Origin: Eukaryota sp. TZLM1-RC
Lineage: Eukaryota; Metamonada: BaSk clade
NCBI GenBank assembly: GCA_040285825.1
Contig: JAUPSS010000004.1
Span: forward strand, 5,835,658-5,899,657
Direction of reading: 5' to 3'
Length of the DNA stretch: 64,000 nt
Position 1 is the stretch's first letter, and each line of letters opens with the position of its first letter. The notes beneath the pieces are model-generated. The model was given only the letters and a program-made list of their open reading frames with translations. It was not told the DNA's origin and did not search any database. Positions 51,486 through 63,180 of this stretch are shown piece after piece. The translations under genes were made by a program, and so were the position numbers.

Positions 51486-54400
51486 TTAGTAAAATGTAAA
51501 CTGGCAAAGTGGACACCGTTGCGAGTCTGATGAATTAAACCATTTTTTCAAACAATACCCATGAAACCTATTTTTACAATTCTCACATTGCTTTTGGGGT
51601 ATACTGCCATCTGTTTGAAGGAAAACTGAAAAACAAACACTACACACTTCACACGAATCAAATGGTTCTAAACAATCTTTGAGGGCGAGGATAGTAGAGA
51701 CAAAATATGATGAAGAGTGACTACTTGTCTCAAATGCGCAAATTTTGGAGTTAAGATCACTAATAGAACTGCTTTCACTTATACGAGCCATTACAGAGAC
51801 CACGATCCGCCTTAAATCCGCCCTTTGAGCAAAATAATTCGGGGAAATTGAAAACACTGGTGGTTTTAATGGAAATTCTTTGGGATATGTTAAATAAAAC
51901 TGGCCAGTACTATGATTTTCTTCTTCGCGAGTAATAGAAATTTCAATTATATAGGGATTGATCAGAGAGGATTTGAGTTGAATATTGGGGGAATCATAAA
52001 ATTTGACAATTTTGAGCTGTTCAAGTGCGAAATATTCACTAGAAAATGTCAATTTCGAAAAATTTGGAGAAGAGATCACTTTAGAGATGTACTTGAAAAA
52101 TTTGGAGTCTTTTGTTCCCACAAATTCCCGGAACTGCGTACAGAAATAATGAATAGAATAATAAAATAAAACAAGTGGTAAATTAATGAAATTTTCAACA
52201 ACTTCTGATAATTGGTCAAAATCAAGGTCATAATCAACAAGATCTAGCTCAATAAGAGGAAAATACAAGACTGCTAGCTCAAAAATCGAGAATATACAAG
52301 ACTTTATAGAGCCTTTAACTTGTTTTTTCCTATTAATTATTGTCTTTAAAATCAAATAACCCAAACAAAATAATCCCTTCTCTTGGCTAGAAAGGGTAAA
52401 ATCAGTAGAAAATTCAATTTCCTTTTGGGCATTGTAAAATTGAAGAGCTTTTGGAGTGAAAATATTACTGATTTGGTTCAAAGAGACTGGAAAAGAGCTC
52501 AAATGAACCAAAAATTTAGGGAAATAATTGGACAAAAGTTCAAAGGCAGTTGATGAAAGTCCAGAAAAGTCAAGAGAATTCTTGGTAAAAGAGCTTATAA
52601 ATGAAAGGAAACCAGGTTCATAATCAAAGTTAAATATGATTGAATCACCAAAGTAAGACAAATCAGCAATTATTTGAGAAAATATTTTAAAAAATATGGA
52701 ACTTAAGCATGAATCTGAATTAATAACAAATTGGTACGAATATTTGAAAAGTGATCCCCTAATGATCCCTTCAAAAAGGGAAACTTCATCAATCAAATCA
52801 CAATCATTATCGAAGAAATCAATCAAATTCTCAATCAACTGCTTTGACAATTGAATCTGTATGTTGTGGATTGAAGAAATGTAAAGCAAAATATGAATTT
52901 CGGAAATTTTAAGGTTTTTTCTAGTCAAAATGGAAGAGATCAAATCAGTTGAAATTTCAAGACTGTGAAGTTTTTGATCAAAGAAATGCTCAATCATCAA
53001 ACTTAAATTTTCTTTGTTAACCCCATCGACAAGACTTTTAAAGACTGAAAACAAGACATTTGTTGAAGATTCTAAAAATTGAGGTGAAATTTTGAGAAAA
53101 ACAGCGGTTGTGAGCCCTTGAAGTGTCAATAGAGTGTCTTGACGTAGGCAAATTTTGGAAATACAGCTCACTAAAAGATCACAATTGACAAGTGACAATG
53201 ATTGAACCAAAAATTCACCCAATTCTGTGGAAAATTTTACCTTTTGATTGAAATTTTCCAAAAATAACAACACAATTGGGTTTGAAATCCAATCGAATAA
53301 AGACTTTGTTGATAAATATAGAGACTTATTTTCCTTAATAGAATTTAATATTAAACCACCAAAATTAACAACAATTATTTCCAACATTTCTTCATTAATA
53401 AGATTTGGGAATAGTAAAATAGTCAAAAGATTGAAATCATTCGTATTTAAATCTTTTGAATCTTTAATTTCGAGTGTGAAATGTGACAAAATGTTTAATA
53501 AAAGACAAAGATCGTTGGAATGAAGATTTGAGCTAGAAATACAATGGTCAATAATGGTCAAAAAGTCGAGGGAATTTTGAACTGACAACTTGTCACCAGG
53601 TTTAAGGGGGTTATGTTTAGCATTGATAAAGAGCTCAACAAAAATTTGGTGAAAATTTGATGGTATTGTTCTAGTTCCTTGAATCAAATTAACCAAAATT
53701 TCAATAGAATTCTTGTCAAAATGATTGCAATTTCTGATTGATTCAGGACATAGGTAGGAAATATCTATTTTGCAGAGTGTTAAAAATTTAGTATAGCTCA
53801 TGCTTGACAAATTTTCCATCAGATAACTGCAAATGGAAACTAAGAGTTCATTAATCAGATCATCTGATTGATTGATTTGATTGAAGAGTTGAATAACAAC
53901 ATCAACAAGTAAATCAATAGGGATCATTGGTAAAAATTTGGTGGTATCACTGCCACGTGTTACCAACAAACCAGTGATATTCAATAGTGAACACTCAGAA
54001 ATATTCAAAGAACAACAATGTTCCAAAAACAAATTCTTTACACGGTCAGAAAGAGTCAAAAAGAAGTTCAAAATTCTATCAAAGTCAAGGGAAGTCTCTT
54101 GACTGTTTAAGGAATTAATTAATTTTGTTATTAATTCGGGAACAAAAATTTCATCATCCAATACTGGAGCAATTGGAAGAAATAATTCCAAAAAATTGTC
54201 GCTATTGACTAAATATTTAACTAAGTGTGTCACAATTGAATTTTGGGAAGAAGAGCGCACAAAAGAGCTCACTGTAGCATTTGTAGAAAATTTGAATAAA
54301 AGATGGAAAAATTGTGCAAAAGTAGTGTAATCAATCAAGTTCAAATGATCAGTTGACAATTCAAAACACTCAATCAATGACGTGACGGATGATGTGTCAC

Positions 54401-55463
54401 TCTGAGCTGATGACGACATCAAATGGTCAACAAAGGTGACCAAATTGCGAATAAACTCAATAATTAAGTCCACGTTTAATGGTTTGAATTTCAATAATTT
54501 AGTCAAAAATGAAGGTAATAATGGTAATATTTCGGGGTCAACTGACTTTTGTTGAATTTTCTTGACTATTTTAGAATAAACAGAAGAAGAAACTTCATCA
54601 ATTGGTGAAACTAATATGACCGCAAAAGCGTAAACACAGAGTGAATCAGACAGTAAATCAATCAATTTTGATAGAATAAGGGCTTTCCAATCAAGATAAT
54701 CACCTTTTTGAACTAACGACCAAAATTCTGGACTTCTCATGACTTCTAAACAAGAAATTCGAAGAAAATCAGGGTAACCACAAGAAATAAACTTGACCAA
54801 ACTATTCTTGGCTTTCTTACCAGAACTTAACAACAAAGAGACTAAATCATCATTAATTTCTGAACTATTTTCAATTAAAAACTTAAAAATACAAACTCCT
54901 GCATTCTGGGCTAAACACAAACTTTCAAAAGCTTCATCCTTCGTGTAGCCTTCTCTAACCAGCTCGTTGGGGTCGACTTGGAGAAAAGACAGAGCTGAAG
55001 AAGAAAGAAGTGTGGAGAACTGAGTGACGAGCTTGGAATTACCTGATTTGAAGAGAGACTGCCATGAGGAGAGAGCGCGGGTGGAGGTATCAGAAGTGGG
55101 GTCATAATGTTGAGCAAGCCAGAAGGGAAGAATATGGGGGAGACAGGGGCGCAGGGAAGGCTTGGGGGTAGAGGAGAGGGATTGGAAGAAGCGAGCTGTG
55201 TAGAGTCGTACACGGGGGTTAGGGTCAAAGATGAGACGGGGGAAAACATTTAAGAGGGACTTACAGAGAGGAAGGATGTGGGAGGGATCTATCGAAGTTG
55301 AGAGTTCTTGTAAAGCTTTGGTTCGAGTTGTTTCAGACTTTTTCCGAAGTTTTTGAACAATGAAAGCTAGTTCTGGAGGTAGTTCATCAGTCAGTAGAGC
55401 TGCAGAATGAGAGTTAATAGACTTTGACCCAGTTAAAAGAGAGGCAGCTTGGGAAACACGCAT
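51486..55463 (-). CDS. LTN1: Listerin, E3 ubiquitin ligase of ribosome quality control
   Basis: 1325 residues from ATG 55463; the frame is open 57 nt further, but only to a TTG. LTN1 marks nascent chains on stalled 60S subunits for degradation. The N-terminal region (SQAASLLTGSK, then LRKKSETTRTKALQELSTSI and LLNVFPRLIFDPNPRVR) matches the conserved listerin N-terminus, which contacts the 60S subunit. The middle is a long HEAT-like helical solenoid. The C-terminus is an RWD-like segment followed by the RING (CEVCSVC, QCENC, RFHGYCLKKWF, RCPLC), with the long first loop typical of listerin. It is shorter than yeast (1562) and human (1766) proteins. No introns. Confidence 0.92.
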   Translation of the reverse strand: MRVSQAASLLTGSKSINSHSAALLTDELPPELAFIVQKLRKKSETTRTKALQELSTSIDPSHILPLCKSLLNVFPRLIFDPNPRVRLYTARFFQSLSSTPKPSLRPCLPHILPFWLAQHYDPTSDTSTRALSSWQSLFKSGNSKLVTQFSTLLSSSALSFLQVDPNELVREGYTKDEAFESLCLAQNAGVCIFKFLIENSSEINDDLVSLLLSSGKKAKNSLVKFISCGYPDFLRISCLEVMRSPEFWSLVQKGDYLDWKALILSKLIDLLSDSLCVYAFAVILVSPIDEVSSSVYSKIVKKIQQKSVDPEILPLLPSFLTKLLKFKPLNVDLIIEFIRNLVTFVDHLMSSSAQSDTSSVTSLIECFELSTDHLNLIDYTTFAQFFHLLFKFSTNATVSSFVRSSSQNSIVTHLVKYLVNSDNFLELFLPIAPVLDDEIFVPELITKLINSLNSQETSLDFDRILNFFLTLSDRVKNLFLEHCCSLNISECSLLNITGLLVTRGSDTTKFLPMIPIDLLVDVVIQLFNQINQSDDLINELLVSICSYLMENLSSMSYTKFLTLCKIDISYLCPESIRNCNHFDKNSIEILVNLIQGTRTIPSNFHQIFVELFINAKHNPLKPGDKLSVQNSLDFLTIIDHCISSSNLHSNDLCLLLNILSHFTLEIKDSKDLNTNDFNLLTILLFPNLINEEMLEIIVVNFGGLILNSIKENKSLYLSTKSLFDWISNPIVLLFLENFNQKVKFSTELGEFLVQSLSLVNCDLLVSCISKICLRQDTLLTLQGLTTAVFLKISPQFLESSTNVLFSVFKSLVDGVNKENLSLMIEHFFDQKLHSLEISTDLISSILTRKNLKISEIHILLYISSIHNIQIQLSKQLIENLIDFFDNDCDLIDEVSLFEGIIRGSLFKYSYQFVINSDSCLSSIFFKIFSQIIADLSYFGDSIIFNFDYEPGFLSFISSFTKNSLDFSGLSSTAFELLSNYFPKFLVHLSSFPVSLNQISNIFTPKALQFYNAQKEIEFSTDFTLSSQEKGLFCLGYLILKTIINRKKQVKGSIKSCIFSIFELAVLYFPLIELDLVDYDLDFDQLSEVVENFINLPLVLFYYSIHYFCTQFREFVGTKDSKFFKYISKVISSPNFSKLTFSSEYFALEQLKIVKFYDSPNIQLKSSLINPYIIEISITREEENHSTGQFYLTYPKEFPLKPPVFSISPNYFAQRADLRRIVVSVMARISESSSISDLNSKICAFETSSHSSSYFVSTILALKDCLEPFDSCEVCSVCFSVFLQTDGSIPQKQCENCKNRFHGYCLKKWFNSSDSQRCPLCQFTFY

Positions 55464-55529
55464 TTGAGAGGAGTAGTGTGATTGAAATATTTGATTCAAC
55501 CAAGCATTCTTTTGAACCAAGCGGCTCAG

Positions 55530-55875
55530 TTTACTTTTCTGTTGTTGACAATACTAAAATTGATGAATGGAAAGCATATTTACTGATCTTAAAAACCGAA
55601 TGGCTAATTCATTATGCCATTTGTCCATTTACATTTTCCTAACACAACTACCATAGACCAATGCTTTATCTTTCTTATATGATTTATTGAAAATGTGAGA
55701 CAGCGCACAGGAAGAATTTTGGACAAGACGTTTTTGGGGGAACAGAATTTTATTTTCTATAATCAAAGGTGTCGTCCCCTTATTATCTTGTGCTTTGTTA
55801 TTTCTTGGTCGTTTCTATGGAGAAAAGATTCCATTCAAAACCTTTTGGCTGATTTTGGGTAAATGATTTAGAATT
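55530..55875 (+). pseudogene. Family-2 LINE C-terminal fragment
   Basis: Pieces equivalent to VDNTKIDEWKAYLLILKTEW, HYAICPFTFS and the following QNRIV/GY-x-D-x-EF blocks match the C-terminal end of the family. Many stops. It begins about 65 bp upstream of LTN1. Confidence 0.55.
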
Positions 55876-56700
55876 TTGAGTTTTGTTTAGTTTCTCGGTG
55901 GATAAAATTGATTTTCGAAAAAATGAAACAAGAATTAATGAGATGTGTTACTGATAAATCAGCCTCGAAAATTCACTTTCCTCAATCACAAAACCAAGGA
56001 ATTGAGTATTGAGTGATTGAATAAAGGACCATCACTTGAACCAAAAGTTAGATGCTGTATCAGAGTGGTTATTTCTTAAAACGGAAATGTATTGTGATTA
56101 TCATACAAATTGTTCCAACTGAGTATTCAGCTCAATGTGAGATAATAACAATCAATAATAGTGTTTATTAAATATTCAATCAAAACTAATTGAACAAATT
56201 GCGATATCTCGAAGTTTGTAATGGTTCTATTTTCTAGTTTTTTACCAATTAACTATTTGCGAAAATGACTACGCAAAAACAAATTCCAAACTTTTTTTGT
56301 GATTGTTCGATACAGTAATAAACTTTTCAACGTAAGTTTGTTCGACTATGACTCTTCCTGTTCCTTCAGGATTCTTGTTTCACAGTCCAAAAAGCAACCA
56401 CTCCATGAGAAACAACCTAGACTTTTATGATGTCATTTATGATTATTGATCTTATAGATCTATTTTGCATTTAGTTATAGTTTTATTGAATAAAGATTAT
56501 TATAAATGAAGAAACAATAATTGGCAAGGATTGAACACCCCTTGTAGGAGCAAGGACAGTGGGCTGTTATGATGTCATGATAAAGGGTTTCAGTGTTATC
56601 TTCAATTGTGTATAAATATAGTCATCAAGAGTGGTTGTTGTTGGTTTATATGTTTGAAACCTAAAATCTTCACAAAAACTTTATTTAATTAGGTACTAAA
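55876..56700. other. Intergenic, no gene seen
   Basis: AT-rich DNA with no notable frame on either strand. Confidence 0.4.
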
Positions 56701-58080
56701 CTAAGGTTCTAACCGAGTGGGATCTCTAGGAAACATTGAGGTCTTTCGAACATTATGTAGACCCAAGAACAACATGACTAATCGTTCCAAACCAATACCA
56801 GCACCGCCATGGGGAGGAGCGCCATACTTAAAAGCGTCAATGTAATACTTTAAGGTACCTACATCGATTCCACATTGAGCAGCTCGTTCAGCAACAACAG
56901 CGGGGTCATGAATTCTCTGCGCTCCACTAGTAATCTCTTCTCCGCGAAGGAAAACATCATAAGAGCGACTGTACTGAGGGTCGTCATCAGCAGGCATGGT
57001 GTAGAAAGGACGAGCAGCAGAAGGGAAACGGTCAAGAATGAAGAAATCAGTATCGTGCTTATCACGAACCAACTTGCCTAAAAGTTTTTCATTAACAGTA
57101 GAGAGATCATCAAAATCACCCACTTCAGCACCAGCTTCTCTTAGCATAGCAACGGCCTCAGGAAAGTCAAGGCGAACAGCGGGCCATTTAAGCTTGATTG
57201 GCTCGTAATCATGCTGGGTAGCCATTACCTTGATTAAAGAATCGCACCTTTCCAAAAGACCTTCAAAGATGTGTCTGAAGAGACCTTCCAGCATGTCTAA
57301 TACTTCATGATAGTGATCAAAAATCTCCATTTCGAGATCCAAACCCACAAACTCGCACAAGTGGCGATGTGTGAGCGAGTTTTCAGCTCTGAAAACAGGG
57401 CCAATTTCAAACACTCTTGAAAAACCTGAAGCAACTGCCATTTGCTTGTAGAGTTGAGGGGATTGTGCCAAGCACCCGTCTCTGTCAAAGTATTTGAACT
57501 TGAACACGGCAGATCCACCTTCTGAACTACCTGCAATAAGTTTTGGGGACTGGATCTCCATGAAATCGTGCTCAAGAAGGTATTCTCGGAAGAGCTTACA
57601 TGTTTCTGCTTTAATTCTCATAATAGCCTGGTTCGCAGGTGTTCTGAGATCCAAAGCACGAGCATTGAGTCTAGTGGGTTGAGCAACAGTAATGATGCTT
57701 TCATCTTCTGTCTCCTTGTGCATGGCATCTTCCACAGTGAAGACTAAACGAGGATCGGGTTGAACAATGGTGGTGTAACTCTCGATTTGGATTTCGGCCT
57801 TCTTGAGATCAGCGGTCTGAATCTCCTTTTCCACTGGAGCTACTACACCGGTAACATCGATGATGGTTTCGCGGGGAAGCTTTTGAAGAGATTTAACAAG
57901 TGGCTTGGGAAGATTTTCAGACACGAAGGCACATGCCTGAACAAGATATACGGTGTCACGAAGAACAAGAAATGCAGCATTACCTTTACCTCTGACGTTA
58001 TGTACACGAGCACGGAAGACTATACTCTTGTTAAGGTAATCCTCATATTTGTTAACAAGATCGGAAACAGAGACACGCAT
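56701..58080 (-). CDS. DARS1: Aspartyl-tRNA synthetase, cytosolic eukaryotic type
   Basis: 459 residues from ATG 58080; an upstream extension begins only with GTG. It charges tRNA-Asp in the cytosol. An N-terminal OB-fold anticodon-binding domain (IVFRARVHNVRGKGNAAFLV) is followed by the class II catalytic core. That core has QSPQLYKQMAVASGFSRVFE, motif 2 (GPVFRAENSLTHRHLCEF), the substrate loop region DTDFFILDRFPSAARPFYTM and motif 3 (GIGLERLVMLFLGLHNVR). The end, MFPRDPTRLEP, is diagnostic for the eukaryotic/archaeal branch. The Lys-rich N-terminal extension of animal and yeast enzymes is absent. AATAAA follows the stop within about 25 nt. Confidence 0.96.
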   Translation of the reverse strand: MRVSVSDLVNKYEDYLNKSIVFRARVHNVRGKGNAAFLVLRDTVYLVQACAFVSENLPKPLVKSLQKLPRETIIDVTGVVAPVEKEIQTADLKKAEIQIESYTTIVQPDPRLVFTVEDAMHKETEDESIITVAQPTRLNARALDLRTPANQAIMRIKAETCKLFREYLLEHDFMEIQSPKLIAGSSEGGSAVFKFKYFDRDGCLAQSPQLYKQMAVASGFSRVFEIGPVFRAENSLTHRHLCEFVGLDLEMEIFDHYHEVLDMLEGLFRHIFEGLLERCDSLIKVMATQHDYEPIKLKWPAVRLDFPEAVAMLREAGAEVGDFDDLSTVNEKLLGKLVRDKHDTDFFILDRFPSAARPFYTMPADDDPQYSRSYDVFLRGEEITSGAQRIHDPAVVAERAAQCGIDVGTLKYYIDAFKYGAPPHGGAGIGLERLVMLFLGLHNVRKTSMFPRDPTRLEP

Positions 58081-58324
58081 TTGTGATTGGGAAAACTGTT
58101 TGATTTCAATTTTTTTGCGATTATATTTTATTCCGGAAACAGACACATTTTAAAACTAGACAACAAACCTTAGCTAAACCTTTTACCTACACTAACCCCA
58201 TCAATTGAATGACGGGACATTTTCACTGTTGACTTGAATAGCAACTCGCTTGTTTTAAAATTCTGTTATTCAAAATGGAGTTAATATAACGAGGAAGAGC
58301 TTAGTCTTAGCCTACATCCAATTT

Positions 58325-59560
58325 TTGTTCAACTCAAGTTGCAATTTCCAGAAATTGAAATTGTGGCATATGAGGATGATGTTTCCTTAATAGGTTCTTC
58401 TCATCTAGTTCAAGAAGCAACAAATTTGTTTGGAATCTTAGCTTATCGCATTGGCCTTGAACTTAATCCATCGAAATGCCAAGTTCTTGGTAGAAAAAGT
58501 GATTTTATCTCTTTTGATGCAGTTGAATTGCCATTTGTGAACTATGACAATGATTGTAATGAATTGTAAGGAACATTAATAGGTAATGAGGAAATCATCG
58601 CTGAGTCGTTGAAATATAAGGTTGAAAAAGCTTCTGTTGAACTTGAACAAATTCAAAGTTTACCTTTGAAGAAACATATTTTCTTGTTGATAGACTATGT
58701 TTTGGTTCACAAAATAACCACTTAATTCGTTCCATTCCTCCAAATTTGACAACTCATTGTGTTCAACAGAATTTGACCAAAAGAACTCAGTTTTTAAGGT
58801 CAGTACTAAACATCAATAAAATTGATGATATTCCCTTTCATGCTTTTGGATCGCATGATTACGGTGGTATTGGTCTAACTCGTTCATCTATTTTTAAATG
58901 CTGCGTTTTTAGGCGGAATGAAGAACTTTTTATATGAACTTGACTTAAGGTTTTCTCCTCAATAGATTTATTTTGCTTATAACTCTTCTTCAGTTGCGAC
59001 AAAATTTGTACGTACTTTTTTTAGAAAATTGTTCTAATCATCTCTGGAAATCTTTATTTTCCTCAAAAGTGGACTTTTCCTCAATTGAAATTAAAGATTT
59101 ACCAAATTTTTTAAGAACTGTTCCGAAACTACAGAAGAAAATTATTAATTATTTAGAAGCTGAATCACTGAACAATCAAATTAACTTGGCTAACAACTCC
59201 GGCGATTCCTTTTTGAAATTATTTTTGTGTTCTTTGTGTAATTTATATTCTTTTCAAAACAGTTCATCTTGCTTGATAACTCAAGTTCCTCGCCGTTTTG
59301 GATTACTGCTTTCGGATATTCAATTTTTGACAGTTATGCGAATTAGACTTACTCTTCCTCCTCCTCAATGCTTATCATATATGAAATGTAAATGTGGTGC
59401 TTATGCTTCTTTTGTTCATGTTATTTCCTGCTGCAAATTCACTCAAAACAGATCAATTATCCACAATGCTGTTCGTGATTGTATTTACGTTTTGTCAAAA
59501 TGTGCTCATCACCCAGTCCGTTTTGGAACTATCGTTTGATAAGCTCTCTTCAACCATCTC
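58325..59560 (+). pseudogene. LINE relic: RT palm to finger region
   Basis: Frames 58339-58569 (IVAYEDDVSLIGSSHLVQEA, catalytic YEDD instead of YMDD), 58746-58937 (DYGGIGLTRSSIFKC) and 58973-59539 (SSCLITQVPRRFGLLLSD, MKCKCGAYASFVHVISCCK, NRSIIHNAVRDCIY) follow the order of the LINEs above. 5' truncated, and the endonuclease is missing or eroded. It sits between the families in sequence. Confidence 0.7.
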
Positions 59561-59782
59561 ATTATACAAACCTCATAACACAAATTTTTTTAACCTGAAC
59601 CCAACTTGAATCTCGAATCTGGGTTCAAAAACTGATCAGAAACCTGAACAATCAGATAATTTGTTCAATAAAGATGATGATACTAACAACGACCTAGAGT
59701 TAGACTTACAACAACCCTACAAACTTCGAAAGCAATTTTATGAATTTTCAATTTCCCGGCAAACGGCTTGATAGTAGTTAAC

Positions 59783-60555
59783 ATGTCTCAATCAGCTGAT
59801 GATCTTACCAAAACTCTGGACAACTTACGAGAGCAGAATCGTCGGATGGCGAAGCATCAAGAAGCATCATACAAATGGCATCTTCAGCATCACACAAACC
59901 TCAAGAATGTCATCACGGCTCTCAATCGACTCGGAGAGTTGCTCAATGAAAAACTTGTTGGTGTTGATAATGGCTTAGTAGTACAAGAGGATAAGGACTT
60001 GTTGGCTGTGTATGTTTCTGTAATAACGTGATAACTATAGTGCTCAAGAACCATTCTCTAACAACCAAATGCTGACATCTTTACCTCCAACTCACGAACC
60101 AATACATGTACCAGAAGCAACACCTAACAACTATGAGGTACACAGAACACCATCTACAACCATGAATCTTCATCAACTTGTTCTCAAATACCAACACAAT
60201 CTTCATAATGAAGAGTTTCAAAACCGGTTACGTAACGTAAATGAAGAAGAGTTTAATACTCTTCAAGGTATATCCACCATACACACTAATCATAGAACTT
60301 TCAACTGAGATAATCCTACCACTGATTGCTTCATGGTTGGAATCACAAACTTCCAGAATGGCTGGAGTTATTTACCTTTATGAAAGCGCAATGAAATTTC
60401 CCCAATTGTTCACACGATTAACTCATAGATCATTGGTCAAACAATTCAGAGATATTGTGACTAGAATTTGTTCAGAACCATACGATTATGGTCTGTCCAG
60501 AGAAGAACTTCAAATGTTGGTAACATTCCTAACAGAATGTTATGAACATTCCTGA
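59783..60555 (+). CDS. Three-exon gene of unknown function (237 aa)
   Basis: Exons 59783-60009, 60041-60267 and 60296-60555 join in frame (714 nt including the TGA) when a 31-nt intron (GTATGT...CTATAG) and a 28-nt intron (GTATAT...CACTAATCATAG) are removed. The N-terminal 55 residues form a charged, coiled-coil-like helix (LTKTLDNLREQNRRMAKHQE). The middle is Pro/Asn/Thr-rich. The C-terminal half is helical (VIYLYESAMKFPQLFTRLTH, VKQFRDIVTRICSEPYDYGL). I do not recognise the family. The gene lies between two LINE relics but has no transposon features. Confidence 0.65.
60010..60040 (+). other. 31-nt spliceosomal intron
   Basis: GTATGT at the 5' end and ACTATAG at the 3' end; joins GT|T (Val) between two open frames. 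Confidence 0.75.
60268..60295 (+). other. 28-nt spliceosomal intron
   Basis: GTATAT at the 5' end; CACTAAT branch-like sequence and CATAG at the 3' end; joins G|AA (Glu). Confidence 0.78.
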
Positions 60556-60654
60556 TCAATAGAACCTTGTATTTAATTGCATCATCATAATGGATTTATT
60601 TTAATAAATGCCAAACATTTAAATTGTTGATTGGAACAATAATATTTATTAAGC

Positions 60655-62230
60655 TTGCACACTGAACAAAATAAACTCAGAACTAATGGGACTAAATTCA
60701 TTGAACCAAGATTTCCTCTACGAAATCTTGATTTGCTTGCTGTCTAGCTAAAGCATCTCTTATTCGATTGAAAAACCGAGGTAATCTATTAATAATGGCA
60801 AATTGAATTCGAGAGCGCCATAAAAAGATATCAAATCTTTTCATTTTTTCCTGAACCATTTTTTGGAAACCATTCAAAAAAAATCCTGCTTCAACTGAGA
60901 ATCTTTCGTTTATCGAAAATGGAAGAGCAATAAAAACAAGAGATCTATTTCTATCAGCATTAGCTTTTTCGATATCTTTGTCATATTTTCTATGTTTTTC
61001 TTGGGCCTTCAATTGGAAAGCACCTACAGGATTAAATTTTCTTCTTTGAACCAAAGTGTCATTTGCAACATCACATGAGACCAAGTCAACAACAGCTTCA
61101 GAGTTCTCAATCCAATCACAATATATATCACCTCTATCAGAACTAAAATTATTCAGAAAAAGTGTTTCCTTCAGCAGAAGCTAGTTGATACACGATATTG
61201 TTGCAGTTTGTGCCATATTGAGAACAGTGTCTCTAACAGCATCATGTAATAAAGAACGATAAGTTATCAATTTAGAACAATTCGGAGCATGGTGCAAAAT
61301 AAGTTGAGGTGAATTCGAACAAATACATTTTTCTTTTGATAATAATTGATTAATGGGAATATTCAAATATAATCTGATTTTTATTACAAAGGCTTCATTC
61401 GTGGCACACAATCCAAATCTTCGTGGCACAAAGGTCACAAACAGTGAAGAATCTGATGACTGATTTTCACAAACGCCCTTTTCCAATAACAATGAGTGGA
61501 GATCTTGATATGAAACAGCCGAGTTGCATTTATTTTTATAAAGCTCATTTTCATACATTCCAGTCAATCGTTTCTGTAATGTTCGAAGAGTGTATTTTAA
61601 ATTTTGATAATTCTGTTCTGGAATATTGCCATTGAATGATTGGGGAAAGCATCGACCCCATTTATCTGCATCAATTTTTGAAAATTTCCTCATTGAATGC
61701 AAAAACAGTAGAACTTTGCGTTGTCATTAATTAATCTTCCCAATCTGCAAATCTTTCAGAAAACTCAAATATTGCATTTCTGCATCCACCTATAAAAGCA
61801 CAAGAAGTAAGAATTGAGGCATTTGTCCAGCCTAAACCGCCATAATATGGACTAAGATAAGAATGGTCTGGAATTTGGAATATTTTACATCCTATTAATT
61901 GGAACAACACTTTTGCATGTAATTCATTGAACTTCTGGGCCAAAGGCCTAGAGATGAGGGGATTTGTAGATCGAATTATATGATTAAAGTTGGAATTGGA
62001 ACAAAGTCTTATAATGGTAAATTTGATATGTTTTTGTACATCATATTTCATCATTTGGTCAATTTTGTCGGAAATGGTTTTCTTTATTGATCTTGCCCAC
62101 TTAACAAAATATACTCATAACTTATGGGACGAAATTCATTGAAACAAGATTTCCTCTACAAAATCTTGATCTGCTTGCTGTCTAACTAAAGTTGTCGGAA
62201 ATTGAATTCAACATATCAAACTTGTTTTTG
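60655..62230 (-). pseudogene. Family-1 LINE relic with a nested LINE fragment
   Basis: Frames 62054-61731, 61702-61181 and 61084-60698 cover the RT-distal, finger and endonuclease parts. The 3' UTR reaches about 60655. A 116-bp piece of the same family is inserted at 62076-62191. The 5' remainder continues to about 62230. Confidence 0.78.
62076..62191 (-). mobile_element. Very short family-1 LINE insertion
   Basis: Only the last coding bases and the 3' UTR are present, flanked by an 11-bp target duplication TTGTCGGAAAT (62065-62075 and 62192-62202). The pre-insertion sequence matches the family-1 ORF. Confidence 0.82.
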
Positions 62231-62814
62231 ATTGGTTAAAACTGAATTAAATCTTTGATTAAACTATGCAAGACTAACCAATTGAATTTGAATAGGTATC
62301 CACGGTGATGATGGCTTTTGGCAGAAATACCAAAGAAGTAAAGAGAGAAAAAAGCGTTTATTAATAAAGAAACCCGTTCTTCAACGAGTGCCACGTCATC
62401 AAGTGAAATCCTGAAATAGCTATTAACCTTATTTATCAGCAACAACAACAGTGATGATTCTGTAGTAACCAAGTCCTTTTGGCCCACTATACTATGCAAG
62501 ATGCTTCATACCAAACAATCTGCAGAATAAAGATGCGGCATTTTTGTGAAGTTTGTCTCCATCCAATGCAAGTGTGAGCACAAAAGACAACTCATACATA
62601 TTGCTCATCCAGCAGAAAACAAGCACCATCACCATATCATTAGCCAAACACCAACATGCACAACATGTATCATAAAGCACGCTGTCTTATAGTGATCCAT
62701 TGAAGGGTAGATGACTCAAAAAAGATTCAAAATATGAAACAATACCATACACTATTTCTCCGAACATATAGTAATTATTGATCGTCCAATTGCTGAAAAA
62801 GAATGATTGATAAG
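62231..62814. other. Region with two unassigned - strand frames
   Basis: The frames 62680-62492 and 62499-62236 overlap end to end and could be one broken gene (SNMYELSFVLTLALDGDKLH; YFRISLDDVALVEERVSLLI), perhaps a decayed transposase. This is not established. Confidence 0.3.
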
Positions 62815-63140
62815 AAAGTTTATTGTTTTCTTCCGAGTTAGCTAAATGCAATGCGATTAAGCTGTCACAATTAAATAATCTTCATCCAGAGGAAGATTTC
62901 CATTGTCCCATACCAGATTCAGTTGAAAGAAAGAAAGTTAAAAAAGTATTACAAATTAGATCTCGTAAAAAATTGAATTCCACTTTCCTGTTAAATAGAA
63001 TTGTTTTTTGCATTTTCAAGTTTATTCCAACAATGATTTCTAAGGCTCTTTTAGCTATTGGTGTAGAATATGAACGAAATGCTGTGAGTAGGTTTAATAA
63101 TAGTGACGCTTGTTTGGAGGATATTGAATACTAGACAGTA
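62815..63140 (+). pseudogene. Family-2 LINE C-terminal fragment
   Basis: STFLLNRIVFCIFKFIPTMI and GVEYERNAVSRFNNSDACLE match the C-terminal end of the relic at 2967-4500. The preceding frame is only partly open. Confidence 0.65.
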
Positions 63141-63180
63141 TTTTAGTTTAAAAATAGAGTTTTCAAAAAAATTTATTGTT

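Noticed and set aside
55461-58080. Shared SQMRVS start of the LTN1 and AspRS frames as a possible trans-spliced leader or common exon.
   Set aside because: The nucleotide similarity covers only about ten bases around each ATG and could be start-codon context or chance.
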